Source of the DNA: an uncultured Flavobacteriaceae bacterium
GTDB lineage: Bacteria; Bacteroidota; Bacteroidia; Flavobacteriales; Flavobacteriaceae
DNA: 64,000 bases
Direction: 5' to 3'
Assembly (NCBI GenBank): GCA_937959395.1
Contig: CALGLR010000072.1
Coordinates: forward strand, 32,759 to 96,758
Shown: piece after piece, positions 52,001-58,254 of the stretch
How positions within the stretch are numbered: the first letter of the stretch is position 1
How the letters are laid out: each line of letters starts with the position of its first letter
Translations under genes and position numbers: made by a program
Notes under the pieces: model-generated
The model's database searches: none
Told to the model about the DNA's origin: nothing
What the model saw: the letters and a program-made list of their open reading frames with translations, nothing else

Positions 52001-52521
52001 CTAATAACACGCATTCCTCTTCCACCACCACCAGAAGCAGCTTTTAACATTACAGGATAGCCTATTTTTTTTGCTTCACTTAGAGCTGTTTTTACGCTAT
52101 CTAGCTTTTTGTCGTTACTCTGTATAATAGGAACGTTATTAGCAACAGCAACTTCTTTTGCTGTGATTTTATCTCCTAAAGATTTTAAAACAGAAACTTT
52201 TGGACCTATAAAAATGATATTGCTATCTGCGCATTTTTGAGCGAAGTCTGCATTTTCAGAGAGAAATCCGTACCCAGGATGTATCGCGTCTGCACCACAT
52301 TTTAAAGCAACTTTAATTATGGCATCACTATTTAAATAAGGTTTTAAAGGTTCGTTATCATCTCCTATTTGGTAAGATTCGTCTGCTTTATATCTATGTA
52401 AAGAGTATCTGTCTTCAAAGGTGTAAATACCTACGGTTTTAACATTAATCTCTGTACAGGCTCTAAAAATTCTAATCGCAATTTCACCTCTGTTAGCGAC
52501 AAGTACCTTTTTTATTTTCAT
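49069..52521 (-). CDS. pyc: Pyruvate carboxylase
   Basis: A 1150-residue single-chain enzyme, the normal length for the two-chain-fused form. Biotin carboxylase domain (about 1-450) with GGGGRGMRVI (ATP grasp), EVNPRIQVEHTVTE; carboxyltransferase domain (about 530-800) starting FTDTTMRDAHQSL, with HLHTHDTSS; and a C-terminal biotinyl domain with EAMKMETTI (about 1115-1123), Lys biotinylated. It converts pyruvate, CO2 and ATP to oxaloacetate, refilling the TCA cycle. It is monocistronic and faces the Omp85 pair. Confidence 0.97.
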   Translation of the reverse strand: MKIKKVLVANRGEIAIRIFRACTEINVKTVGIYTFEDRYSLHRYKADESYQIGDDNEPLKPYLNSDAIIKVALKCGADAIHPGYGFLSENADFAQKCADSNIIFIGPKVSVLKSLGDKITAKEVAVANNVPIIQSNDKKLDSVKTALSEAKKIGYPVMLKAASGGGGRGMRVIRKAEELKGAFNESKREALNAFGDDTVFLEKFVENPKHIEIQIVADNYGNTVHLFERDCSVQRRYQKVIEFAPSYGLKEETKTALYNYALNICKAVDYNNIGTVEFLVDDDGSIYFIEVNPRIQVEHTVTEVITNIDLVKTQLFIAGGYKLADQQIKIPNQEAIKINGYALQCRITTEDPQNDFKPDYGTISTYRSASGFGIRLDAGSVYQGATISPFFDSMLVKVTANSKTLDGASRKVRRALAEFRIRGVKTNMPFLDNILQHDTFRKGEITVNFIKGHPELFKFKAPRNRATKLVTYLGDIIVNGNSDVKKIDPTKTFIKPKVPKFDTEAAYPKGTKDLLTKLGPDDFSKWLKTEKKVHFTDTTMRDAHQSLLATRMRTYDMMKVAEGYAKNHSDIFSMEVWGGATFDVCMRFLQENPWERLRMLRKSMPNVLLQMLIRGSNGVGYKAYSDNLIGEFVEQSWENGVDIFRVFDSLNWMKSIAPCIEHVRTRTQGLAEGSICYTGDILDPKNSKYNLKYYINLAKDIENAGAHLLGIKDMAGLLKPYAAYELVSALKSEINIPIHLHTHDTSSIQSATYLKAIEAGVDVVDVALGGLSGLTSQPNFNSVVEMLKFNDRENPINTESLNEYSNYWETVREYYYPFESGLKAGSGEVFKHEIPGGQYSNLKPQAQALGLEDRFHEITKMYGEVNTLFGDIVKVTPSSKVVGDMAQYLVSNNLTVEDVIERGDTISFPQSVVSFFKGDLGQPVGGFPKKLQKLILKDIKPYKNRPNAHIDPLDIEEEYKAFRKIFEKDLGRPIDITDFLSYKLYPKVFTDAFNKHKKYDNLMNLPTKNFFYGMERGEEIIVELDKGKTLLITLDSVGRPNNEGMVTVYFKVNGQGRSVQIKDETIKTSKIENIKAESSDKKQIGAPLQGMLSTILVKKGEKVVKNQPLFIIEAMKMETTITATENATIKQIVLKSGKMVNSEDLVIKLE

Positions 52522-53041
52522 TTAATTTAGGAGTGTTTTGTTAGCAACAATTTGGCCATAAAAGTAAGGAAGAGTAATTAAATAATCAATGTATTTACAA
52601 TATGTATTTAATTAATGCTAAGAAATATTGAAATAGTCAATATTAGGTTATAAAAACAAGTGCATTTTATGAAATTATGATTTTTTTGTCTTTAAAAATG
52701 TGAAAATAACATAGTGCTAAAAAAGTTTTTATCTCTATAATTAAGTTGTCTGAATTGTTTTTTAATAATGTATATCGCTTGTTATTCGCATTTTTTAAAT
52801 TTAATGGAAAAATGATTTGATTAGATAAGTAAGGTATATTGTTTTTTTTAGATAAAAGAATGAAAGAATAATACTATGTGATGGTGTCAACAATCTATAA
52901 TTTTACTTAGGTAAGTTTCTTATGCCCTCTTCCCCAAAACATAAGGAGCAATTAAAGCGGTAATTAGTCATTTTAATTAATCATTAAATAGTATTAATTC
53001 CCTTTTGTAAAACGTTAAATTAATTAATCAAATTTGTTAAA
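52522..53041. other. Divergent intergenic region between pyc and the cellulase gene
   Basis: About 520 bases with no coding frame. It is A/T rich and should contain both divergent promoters. The stretch before the cellulase ATG has repeated TTAATTAAT blocks (52972-53030), but no clear TAnnTTTG at a usable distance. No copy of the GTAGT-N7-ACTAC element was seen. Confidence 0.45.
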
Positions 53042-55237
53042 ATGAAAAAGAATCAACTAAAGTTGACTGTAATATTAATGCTAATTTGTAGCAATTATGT
53101 AATAGGCCAACAACGAAATATTAACTACGGAGAAGCTTTGCAAAAATCTCTATTCTTTTATGAAGCACAACAAGCCGGAGAATTACCAGATTGGAACCGA
53201 GTAAGTTGGAGAACAAATGCAACTGCGACAGACGGAGAAGATGTCGATATCGATCTTAATGGCGGTTGGTATGATGCAGGTGATAATGTGAAATTTAATT
53301 TTCCAATGGCCTATAGTGTTACAGTACTAGCTTGGGGAGCAATTGAGTATAAAGAAGCGTATGCACAAAGTGGACAGTTGGAAATTATTAAAAGAAACTT
53401 AAAATACGTTACAGATTATTTTATTAAATGTCATACAGGTCCAAATGAATTATATGGGCAAGTAGGAAATGGTCAAGAAGATCATGCTTTTTGGGTGGCT
53501 CCAGAAGTATATCCTAACGCAAGACCATCTTATAAGATAGATGCCACTAAGCCAGGAAGTGATTTAGCAGCAGAAACTGCAGCAGCTTTAGCAGCGACTA
53601 GTATTTTATTTGCAGACTCTGATCCAGCTTATAGCGCTACTCTTATTTCTCATGCAGAACAATTATATAATTTTGCTGATACAAAAAGAGGTGTTTATTC
53701 TGATGCTATACCAGATGCAGCAAACTTTTATAAATCATTTAGTGGTTATAATGATGAACTAGTTTGGGGAGCAGCTTGGTTATATAGAGCCACTAACAAT
53801 CAAACCTATTTAGAGAAAGCTGAAGATGCGTATGCAAATTTAAGTACTGAAGGACAGTCTCAATTAAAATCTTACAAATGGGGATTAGCATGGGATGATA
53901 AATCTTATGGATGCTATGTATTACTGTCTCAACTTACAGACGATGCCAATTATAAAGCAGATGCAGAAAGACATCTTGATTTTTGGACAAGTGGTGTTAA
54001 TGGAGAAAAAGTAACTTATAGTCCTGGTGGGCAAGCACATTTAACGCAATGGGGTTCGTTAAGGCATTCATCAAATACATCGCTTCTCGCATTTATTTAC
54101 AGCGATAAAGTAAATACATCTCAAGAAAATAAAGTGAAATATCATGATTTTGCGGTAAGACAAATTAACTATGCTTTAGGAGATAATCCTTTAAATAGAA
54201 GTTTTATGGTAGGTTTTGGAAATGATCCAGCAAATAATGTACATCACAGAGCAGCACATGGACCATGGGGTAATTCTTTACAAGATAGGCCTATGCTACC
54301 TAGTCATACAATTTATGGAGCATTAGCAGGTGGGCCATCTTCTCCAGATGATCAATTTGAAGATGATAGAGGAGATTTTATAGCTAATGAAGTTGCGTGC
54401 GATTACAATGCCGCTTTTACAGGAGCAATAGCAAGAATGTATAGTGAATTTGGAGGGAATCCATTATCTAATTTTCCAGAAGAAGAAACTCCAAATAGAG
54501 ATGAAATTAGAAGTTTAGGAAAGTTTAATAGTAATAACCCTTTTGGAAGCACTGTTAGGGTTAGAGTTCAAAATAGAACAGCATGGCCAGCTCGTGTTAC
54601 CGATAAATTATCATTTAGATATTTTATGGATATTTCTGAAGCCGTTTCAGAAGGATATTCAATAAGTGATTATGAAATACGAACTAATTATTCTCAAGGT
54701 CCAAGCACAACAAATATTCGAGTGTGGGATGCGCAATTAAATATTTATTATGTAGAGGTATCTTTAACAGGAGACTCTATAGCTCCAACTGGAGATCCTC
54801 AATTTAGAAGAGAGGTACAAATTAGTATTCAAACTAAAAATGGAGCGCCTTATGATATTTCTAATGATTTTTCTGCTAGCGGATTAGGAGATAGTGAGGA
54901 AATAGTAAGTCCTAATATACCTGTTTATGATGATGGTGTTTTAGTATTTGGAAATGAGCCAAATACATTATCTAATGATGAGTTTGTAAAAGAACAATTT
55001 GTTGTTTACCCTAACCCTGCAAAAGATATTTTGTCCATAAAAGGCAATTTTCAATCATTAGAAAATGTTAAGATTGTAATTACTGGAATAACTGGCAATA
55101 AGGTTATGACAATTATGGAAACTAATAGAGCAAATAGAATGAGGATTAATACAAGAGCTTTACATTCTGGATTGTATTTCTTAAATATTTACTCAAATAA
55201 TAATAAGTTAAAGACCGCTAAATTTATTAAAACTTAA
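53042..55237 (+). CDS. GH9 endoglucanase with CBM3 and T9SS sorting domain
   Basis: A 731-residue secreted cellulase. Signal peptide about 1-22; GH9 domain (about 28-470) with GGWYDAGDNVKFNFPMAYS (Asp78, Asp81), VHHRAAHG (His401-402) and DFIANEVACDYNAAF (Glu450 as acid); then a CBM3-like domain (about 487-625; NNPFGSTVRVRVQNRTAWPA) and a T9SS type A domain (about 650-731; VVYPNPAKD, SGLYFLNIYS). GH9 with CBM3 directly behind is the layout of processive endoglucanases. A very long terminator follows, then a response regulator gene. Confidence 0.93.
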   Translation: MKKNQLKLTVILMLICSNYVIGQQRNINYGEALQKSLFFYEAQQAGELPDWNRVSWRTNATATDGEDVDIDLNGGWYDAGDNVKFNFPMAYSVTVLAWGAIEYKEAYAQSGQLEIIKRNLKYVTDYFIKCHTGPNELYGQVGNGQEDHAFWVAPEVYPNARPSYKIDATKPGSDLAAETAAALAATSILFADSDPAYSATLISHAEQLYNFADTKRGVYSDAIPDAANFYKSFSGYNDELVWGAAWLYRATNNQTYLEKAEDAYANLSTEGQSQLKSYKWGLAWDDKSYGCYVLLSQLTDDANYKADAERHLDFWTSGVNGEKVTYSPGGQAHLTQWGSLRHSSNTSLLAFIYSDKVNTSQENKVKYHDFAVRQINYALGDNPLNRSFMVGFGNDPANNVHHRAAHGPWGNSLQDRPMLPSHTIYGALAGGPSSPDDQFEDDRGDFIANEVACDYNAAFTGAIARMYSEFGGNPLSNFPEEETPNRDEIRSLGKFNSNNPFGSTVRVRVQNRTAWPARVTDKLSFRYFMDISEAVSEGYSISDYEIRTNYSQGPSTTNIRVWDAQLNIYYVEVSLTGDSIAPTGDPQFRREVQISIQTKNGAPYDISNDFSASGLGDSEEIVSPNIPVYDDGVLVFGNEPNTLSNDEFVKEQFVVYPNPAKDILSIKGNFQSLENVKIVITGITGNKVMTIMETNRANRMRINTRALHSGLYFLNIYSNNNKLKTAKFIKT

Positions 55238-55250
55238 TAAGGCTTCATAT

Positions 55251-55311
55251 ATCTTACAAAAAAAACAGATAGTTTGAAATTATTTCAAACTATCTGTTTT
55301 TTTTGTAAGAT
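55251..55311. terminator. 29-bp perfect inverted repeat, terminator
   Basis: ATCTTACAAAAAAAACAGAT starts the left arm (55251-55279) and the right arm 55283-55311 mirrors it perfectly across a 3-base loop. The T8 tract inside the right arm makes an unusually stable bidirectional terminator, separating the cellulase from the response regulator. Confidence 0.9.
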
Positions 55312-55408
55312 ACTGTTCTATTAGTTAAATTATTCTTACTTTGTCGATGATTGTATAATAAAAAATAAACAAAAGCACATTTGTTAAACGCCTATTCCTC
55401 CATTGTGA

Positions 55409-56035
55409 ATGAAAATATTAATAGTTGATGATCATGTAATTTTAAGAGAAGGGCTAATCCTAATACTTCGGAGAGCATTTCCAGATTTTATTTTTTTAGA
55501 AGCATCTAATGGTGTTGAAGCACTTTCTATATTAAGAAAAGAGGAATTGTCTCTAACCCTTTTAGATATTACTATGCCAGAGTTAAACGGTATAGATGTA
55601 CTTAAACAAGCAAGATCCTTAGGTATTGAAACACCAATAGTAATGGTGAGTTTATTACCTGAAGATAAGTATGCAATTCGAGCTTTAAAAGCTGGTGCTC
55701 AAGGATTTTTAAATAAAGATAGTAAGCCAGATGTTATTGTTGGTGCTGTTAAAAAAGTATTATCTGGGCAAAAATATATTTCTAGTGAAATAGCTGATAT
55801 TTTGGCTAATAGTTTAAGCCATAATTCAATAGATAACCTCCATGAATTACTTTCAGATAGAGAGTTACAAGTGTTACAATTAATAGCACAAGGAATGGCT
55901 GTTTCTCAAATCGCTAGTGAAATTTCCTTAAGTGTAAACACTATAAGTACTTATCGTAGTCGTATTCTTCAAAAAATGAATTTAAAAAATAATGCCGATC
56001 TATTACGCTATGCTATAGATAATGATTTGGCTTAA
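55409..56035 (+). CDS. Orphan LuxR/NarL-family response regulator
   Basis: A 208-residue regulator: receiver domain (about 1-120) with LIVDDH (Asp7-Asp8), phospho-acceptor Asp53 in LLDITMPELNG, SLL (Ser about 87) and Lys in FLNKDSKP (about 109), then a standard NarL helix-turn-helix (about 143-205; LSDRELQVLQLIAQGMAVSQ, then NTISTYRSRILQKM). No kinase gene is nearby. It lies 125 bp upstream of the five-unit ncRNA-like array with its repeated dyad, so it is the obvious candidate to bind those sites (inference). Confidence 0.92.
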   Translation: MKILIVDDHVILREGLILILRRAFPDFIFLEASNGVEALSILRKEELSLTLLDITMPELNGIDVLKQARSLGIETPIVMVSLLPEDKYAIRALKAGAQGFLNKDSKPDVIVGAVKKVLSGQKYISSEIADILANSLSHNSIDNLHELLSDRELQVLQLIAQGMAVSQIASEISLSVNTISTYRSRILQKMNLKNNADLLRYAIDNDLA

Positions 56036-56148
56036 TATTTTTATACCAAAACGAAAGATTAAATTGTGAGAAATTTACTTCGTAACATTCCAAATAAATA
56101 GCTTTATGTTATTAAAATAAGCTCCATTCAACTATAATGATTGCTTGT

Positions 56149-56189
56149 GTGGTAGAAACAACTACAGTTTAACTATAAAATATACTACA
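56149..56189 (+). promoter_or_regulatory. Array unit 1 control element
   Basis: GTGGT-N7-ACTAC dyad (one mismatch from GTAGT) with a second ACTACA starting exactly 23 bp after the first. Same 41-bp layout as units 2-5. Confidence 0.7.
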
Positions 56190-56327
56190 CGAATATTTTA
56201 AAAATAATGGTTTCTTGCTTTAAGATTGTTTTACCTATTGGATAGGTTAGATAGGGATATTAGCACATTTATTAAAAAAAAGTCATTAACGAATAATGAA
56301 GGGATACATTTAGTTAATGACTTTTTT
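56190..56327 (+). ncRNA. Candidate sRNA, array unit 1
   Basis: Starts after the control element; TAAGATTGTTTTAC (56221-56234) is the conserved box, AGGGAT appears at 56253 and again in the loop at 56300, and the unit ends in a terminator (56274-56327) with stem GTCATTAAC/GTTAATGAC and T-rich tail. The 12-codon frame inside is not conserved in other units, so a non-coding role is favoured. Exact 5' end is unknown. Confidence 0.55.
56274..56327 (+). terminator. Terminator of array unit 1
   Basis: AAAAAAGTCATTAAC and GTTAATGACTTTTTT, a 15-bp perfect stem with a 22-base loop containing AGGGATA. Confidence 0.8.
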
Positions 56328-56333
56328 ATTTTT

Positions 56334-56374
56334 GTAGTACAAACGACTACAACTTAACTATAGAATATACTACA
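56334..56374 (+). promoter_or_regulatory. Array unit 2 control element
   Basis: GTAGT-N7-ACTAC perfect dyad, then ACTACA at 56369, 23 bp after the first ACTACA (56346). Confidence 0.75.
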
Positions 56375-56526
56375 TTAATGTTTCAAGAAAAGTCATTAAT
56401 TTACCATAAGATTATTTTACTAAATAGTTTTTATTGATAGGGAGCTATCAAAAATAGTTATTTAGAAACTAGATTATAAAAAAGTCATTAGCAAAAACCA
56501 CAGGGATATGGGGCTAATGGCTTTTT
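56375..56526 (+). ncRNA. Candidate sRNA, array unit 2
   Basis: Conserved box TAAGATTATTTTAC at 56407-56420, AGGGAG variant at 56439, then terminator with stem GTCATTAGC/GCTAATGGC (56478-56526) and AGGGATA in its loop (56502). Relative to unit 1 one stem pair changes from A-T to G-C on both sides, a compensatory change. Confidence 0.58.
56478..56526 (+). terminator. Terminator of array unit 2
   Basis: AAAAAAGTCATTAGC and GCTAATGGCTTTTT; perfect apart from one T-G wobble, loop holds AGGGATA. Confidence 0.8.
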
Positions 56527-56637
56527 ATATTTTTAGTTGTTAACTTCCATGCTTCTTTTTAAACAGTTTTTTTATTAAATATAAATCTTAAAGCAATGCT
56601 AATTTTTAGTAGGAGATTATAAGTAGATAGATCTCAT

Positions 56638-56678
56638 GTAGTAAAAACAACTACAGCTTAATTATTGTTTGGACTACA
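56638..56678 (+). promoter_or_regulatory. Array unit 3 control element
   Basis: GTAGT-N7-ACTAC perfect dyad, ACTACA at 56650 and 56673 (23 bp apart). Confidence 0.75.
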
Positions 56679-56815
56679 TTGGTGTTAAAAATAAAAGTGT
56701 TAATTAGCTTAAGATTATTTTACACAAATAATAGCTTCGATAGGGATATTCAGGCAAATTGAGTAAAAAAAGTCATTAGCAATAATAAGGGATATTTATA
56801 GCTAATGGCTTTTTT
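56679..56815 (+). ncRNA. Candidate sRNA, array unit 3
   Basis: Conserved box TAAGATTATTTTAC at 56710-56723, AGGGATA at 56742, terminator 56765-56815 with AGGGATA in the loop (56788). No ATG-initiated frame is present in this unit, which supports RNA and not peptide as the product. Confidence 0.58.
56765..56815 (+). terminator. Terminator of array unit 3
   Basis: AAAAAAAGTCATTAGC and GCTAATGGCTTTTTT, same stem as unit 2 with one wobble pair. Confidence 0.8.
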
Positions 56816-56870
56816 ATTTAATGATATTAATCTCTAATAGTTTATTGGGTTTCTAATTATATTGAATGTC

Positions 56871-56911
56871 GTAGTTTAAACGACTACAAGTTTATTATAT
56901 ATTATACTACA
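56871..56911 (+). promoter_or_regulatory. Array unit 4 control element
   Basis: GTAGT-N7-ACTAC perfect dyad, ACTACA at 56883 and 56906 (23 bp apart). Confidence 0.75.
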
Positions 56912-57041
56912 TTCATTTTTTTAAAAATATCTTTAATTTGTAATAAGATTATTTTATCAAATAACTTTAGGGTTATTGAAGACTGAGTTAAAAAAGTCAT
57001 TAGCATTTCTAGAAGGGATTATAGAGCTAGTGGCTTTTTTT
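56912..57041 (+). ncRNA. Candidate sRNA, array unit 4
   Basis: Conserved box TAAGATTATTTTAT at 56944-56957, a weaker AGGGTTA at 56969, terminator 56990-57041 with AGGGATT in the loop (57014). Stem AGC/GCT is kept; one outer pair becomes T-G. No plausible peptide. Confidence 0.55.
56990..57041 (+). terminator. Terminator of array unit 4
   Basis: AAAAAAGTCATTAGC and GCTAGTGGCTTTTTT with two wobble pairs, followed by a T run. Confidence 0.8.
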
Positions 57042-57074
57042 AAATTTTGATTAGTTTAGTCCCCCTTTTTATTT

Positions 57075-57115
57075 AAGCCACTATATTTTGTTAGTACTAA
57101 AGATAGTGGTTTTTC
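57075..57115 (+). terminator. Extra hairpin between units 4 and 5
   Basis: CCACTAT (57078-57084) and ATAGTGG (57103-57109) followed by TTTTT form a terminator-like hairpin with no control element of its own; it may be a remnant of a deleted unit. Confidence 0.55.
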
Positions 57116-57156
57116 TATATTTTTTTAATCTTTTGAATTTAAACGAACAGACTTTT

Positions 57157-57197
57157 GTCATTGTTTGTACTACAGATGAATTATAGAGTGTACTACA
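57157..57197 (+). promoter_or_regulatory. Array unit 5 control element (degenerate left half)
   Basis: ACTACA at 57169 and 57192 keep the 23-bp spacing; the upstream half is GTCAT instead of GTAGT. Confidence 0.6.
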
Positions 57198-57255
57198 GGA
57201 AGATTCGTAATAAATATCGATATTTGAGTATGATTAATTAACCCCCTAATTATTT

Positions 57256-57357
57256 ATGGAAACAAATAACCTTTCAACTTCGGAAAAATTATTAGTATTT
57301 GTAGCTCTAGTATTGCTAATTTCAATAAGTAGTATAGTAGTTACAACTGGAATATAA
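57256..57357 (+). CDS. 33-residue single-helix membrane peptide
   Basis: METNNLSTSEKL followed by a hydrophobic helix (LVFVALVLLISISSIVV) and TTGI. The composition, a clear polar-then-hydrophobic layout, and the placement inside array unit 5 between control element and terminator support a real gene. Small single-helix proteins often tune larger membrane proteins; no function can be given. Confidence 0.5.
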   Translation: METNNLSTSEKLLVFVALVLLISISSIVVTTGI

Positions 57358-57429
57358 TAATAACTAATTATTAATTTTTTGTCATTTCCTTGTTTAATAG
57401 TAGCCTTTAACGTGAAATGATAAAAAATA

Positions 57430-57478
57430 ACAAAAGTCACTGTGTATATTATCGTTAATCGAATACAGTGGCTTTTTT
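57430..57478. terminator. Terminator of array unit 5
   Basis: AAAAGTCACTGT and ACAGTGGCTTTT with one T-G wobble, then a T run; it also ends the convergent glycosyltransferase gene at 57490. Confidence 0.8.
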
Positions 57479-57489
57479 ATGTTATATAT

Positions 57490-58242
57490 TTAACGCCTTT
57501 GTGAAATATGTTTTAGGTAATAGTTGTATAGTTCTTCTGCAGAGGCTCCAAACCATTTTTTTACATAGATAGTCCAAAAATGATATTGTAATTTCCAAAC
57601 ACCATGCTTCTCGTATAGTCTTGCTGAAGTTCTTATTTTATGTTGAATAACTGTAAATTCTTTTCTTTTATAGAGCTCATTTATTAAGATATTATCTTCA
57701 TAAATAATATAAGTTTCATCAAAACCGCCAATATCATTAAAAAGTGATTTAGTAATAAACTGACTTTGATCACCTCCTCGAGAGGCACGCCAGCTAAACT
57801 TAGTAAGCCAACTGGCTAACAATAGCCACCAATGATTACTATTAAACTGCATTCTAAAACAACCCGCTTTATTGTTTTTTTCTACCTCATTAATTATTAA
57901 TTCATCAAAACCTTTTGGAGGAAAAGAATCAGCATGAAGAAAATAAAGAATAGTTCCTGTAGCTATTTTAGCGCCAGCATTCATCTGTTTTGCTCTTCCT
58001 TTTATAGAATTAATTTGTATTATGTTGGATTCTTCCCTTCGGTTTAAAGGTTTATGTTTACTATTAGATTTAAAAGATGAAATAATATCTACCGATCCAT
58101 CTGTACTTCCTCCATCAACAATAATAACTTCAGAGATGTTGTTTATTGAAGAATTCGATTGTAAATGTTCTAGTAGTACTGTAATATTCTCAGCCTCATT
58201 TAAAATAGGGATTATAATAGATATTTTATTTTCCGCCATCAA
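57490..58242 (-). CDS. Family 2 glycosyltransferase (TIGR04283-like)
   Basis: A 250-residue GT2. ISIIIPILNEAENITVLLEH (7-26), VDGGSTDGSVDII (about 43-55), GRAKQMNAGAKIATG (about 80-94) and YFLHADSFPPKGFDE (about 98-112) match the TIGR04283 subfamily, with the H-A-D in place of the usual D-x-D. Either of two adjacent ATGs (58242 or 58239) could start it. The DUF885 gene lies 12 bp upstream on the same strand. Confidence 0.88.
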   Translation of the reverse strand: MMAENKISIIIPILNEAENITVLLEHLQSNSSINNISEVIIVDGGSTDGSVDIISSFKSNSKHKPLNRREESNIIQINSIKGRAKQMNAGAKIATGTILYFLHADSFPPKGFDELIINEVEKNNKAGCFRMQFNSNHWWLLLASWLTKFSWRASRGGDQSQFITKSLFNDIGGFDETYIIYEDNILINELYKRKEFTVIQHKIRTSARLYEKHGVWKLQYHFWTIYVKKWFGASAEELYNYYLKHISQRR

Positions 58243-58254
58243 TCCTATTAGAAA

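Larger units (their letters stand above)
57198..57478 (+). ncRNA. Array unit 5 transcript, carrying a small ORF
   Basis: Longer than the other units, without the TAAGATTATTTTAC box or AGGGAT. It ends in a terminator with stem AAAAGTCACTGT/ACAGTGGCTTTT (57432-57476), the same AAAAGTCA...GGCTTTT base as units 2-4, and holds a 33-residue frame (57256-57357). It therefore looks like a messenger driven by the same control element. Confidence 0.45.

Noticed and set aside
56207..56242. Small peptide frame in array unit 1 (and a 19-codon frame in unit 2)
   Set aside because: Frames are not shared between units 1-4, and unit 3 has no ATG start; an RNA product fits better.
56149..57478. CRISPR array
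   Set aside because: Repeat units differ in length and sequence, spacers are not uniform, and each unit ends in a terminator; no cas genes in the window.
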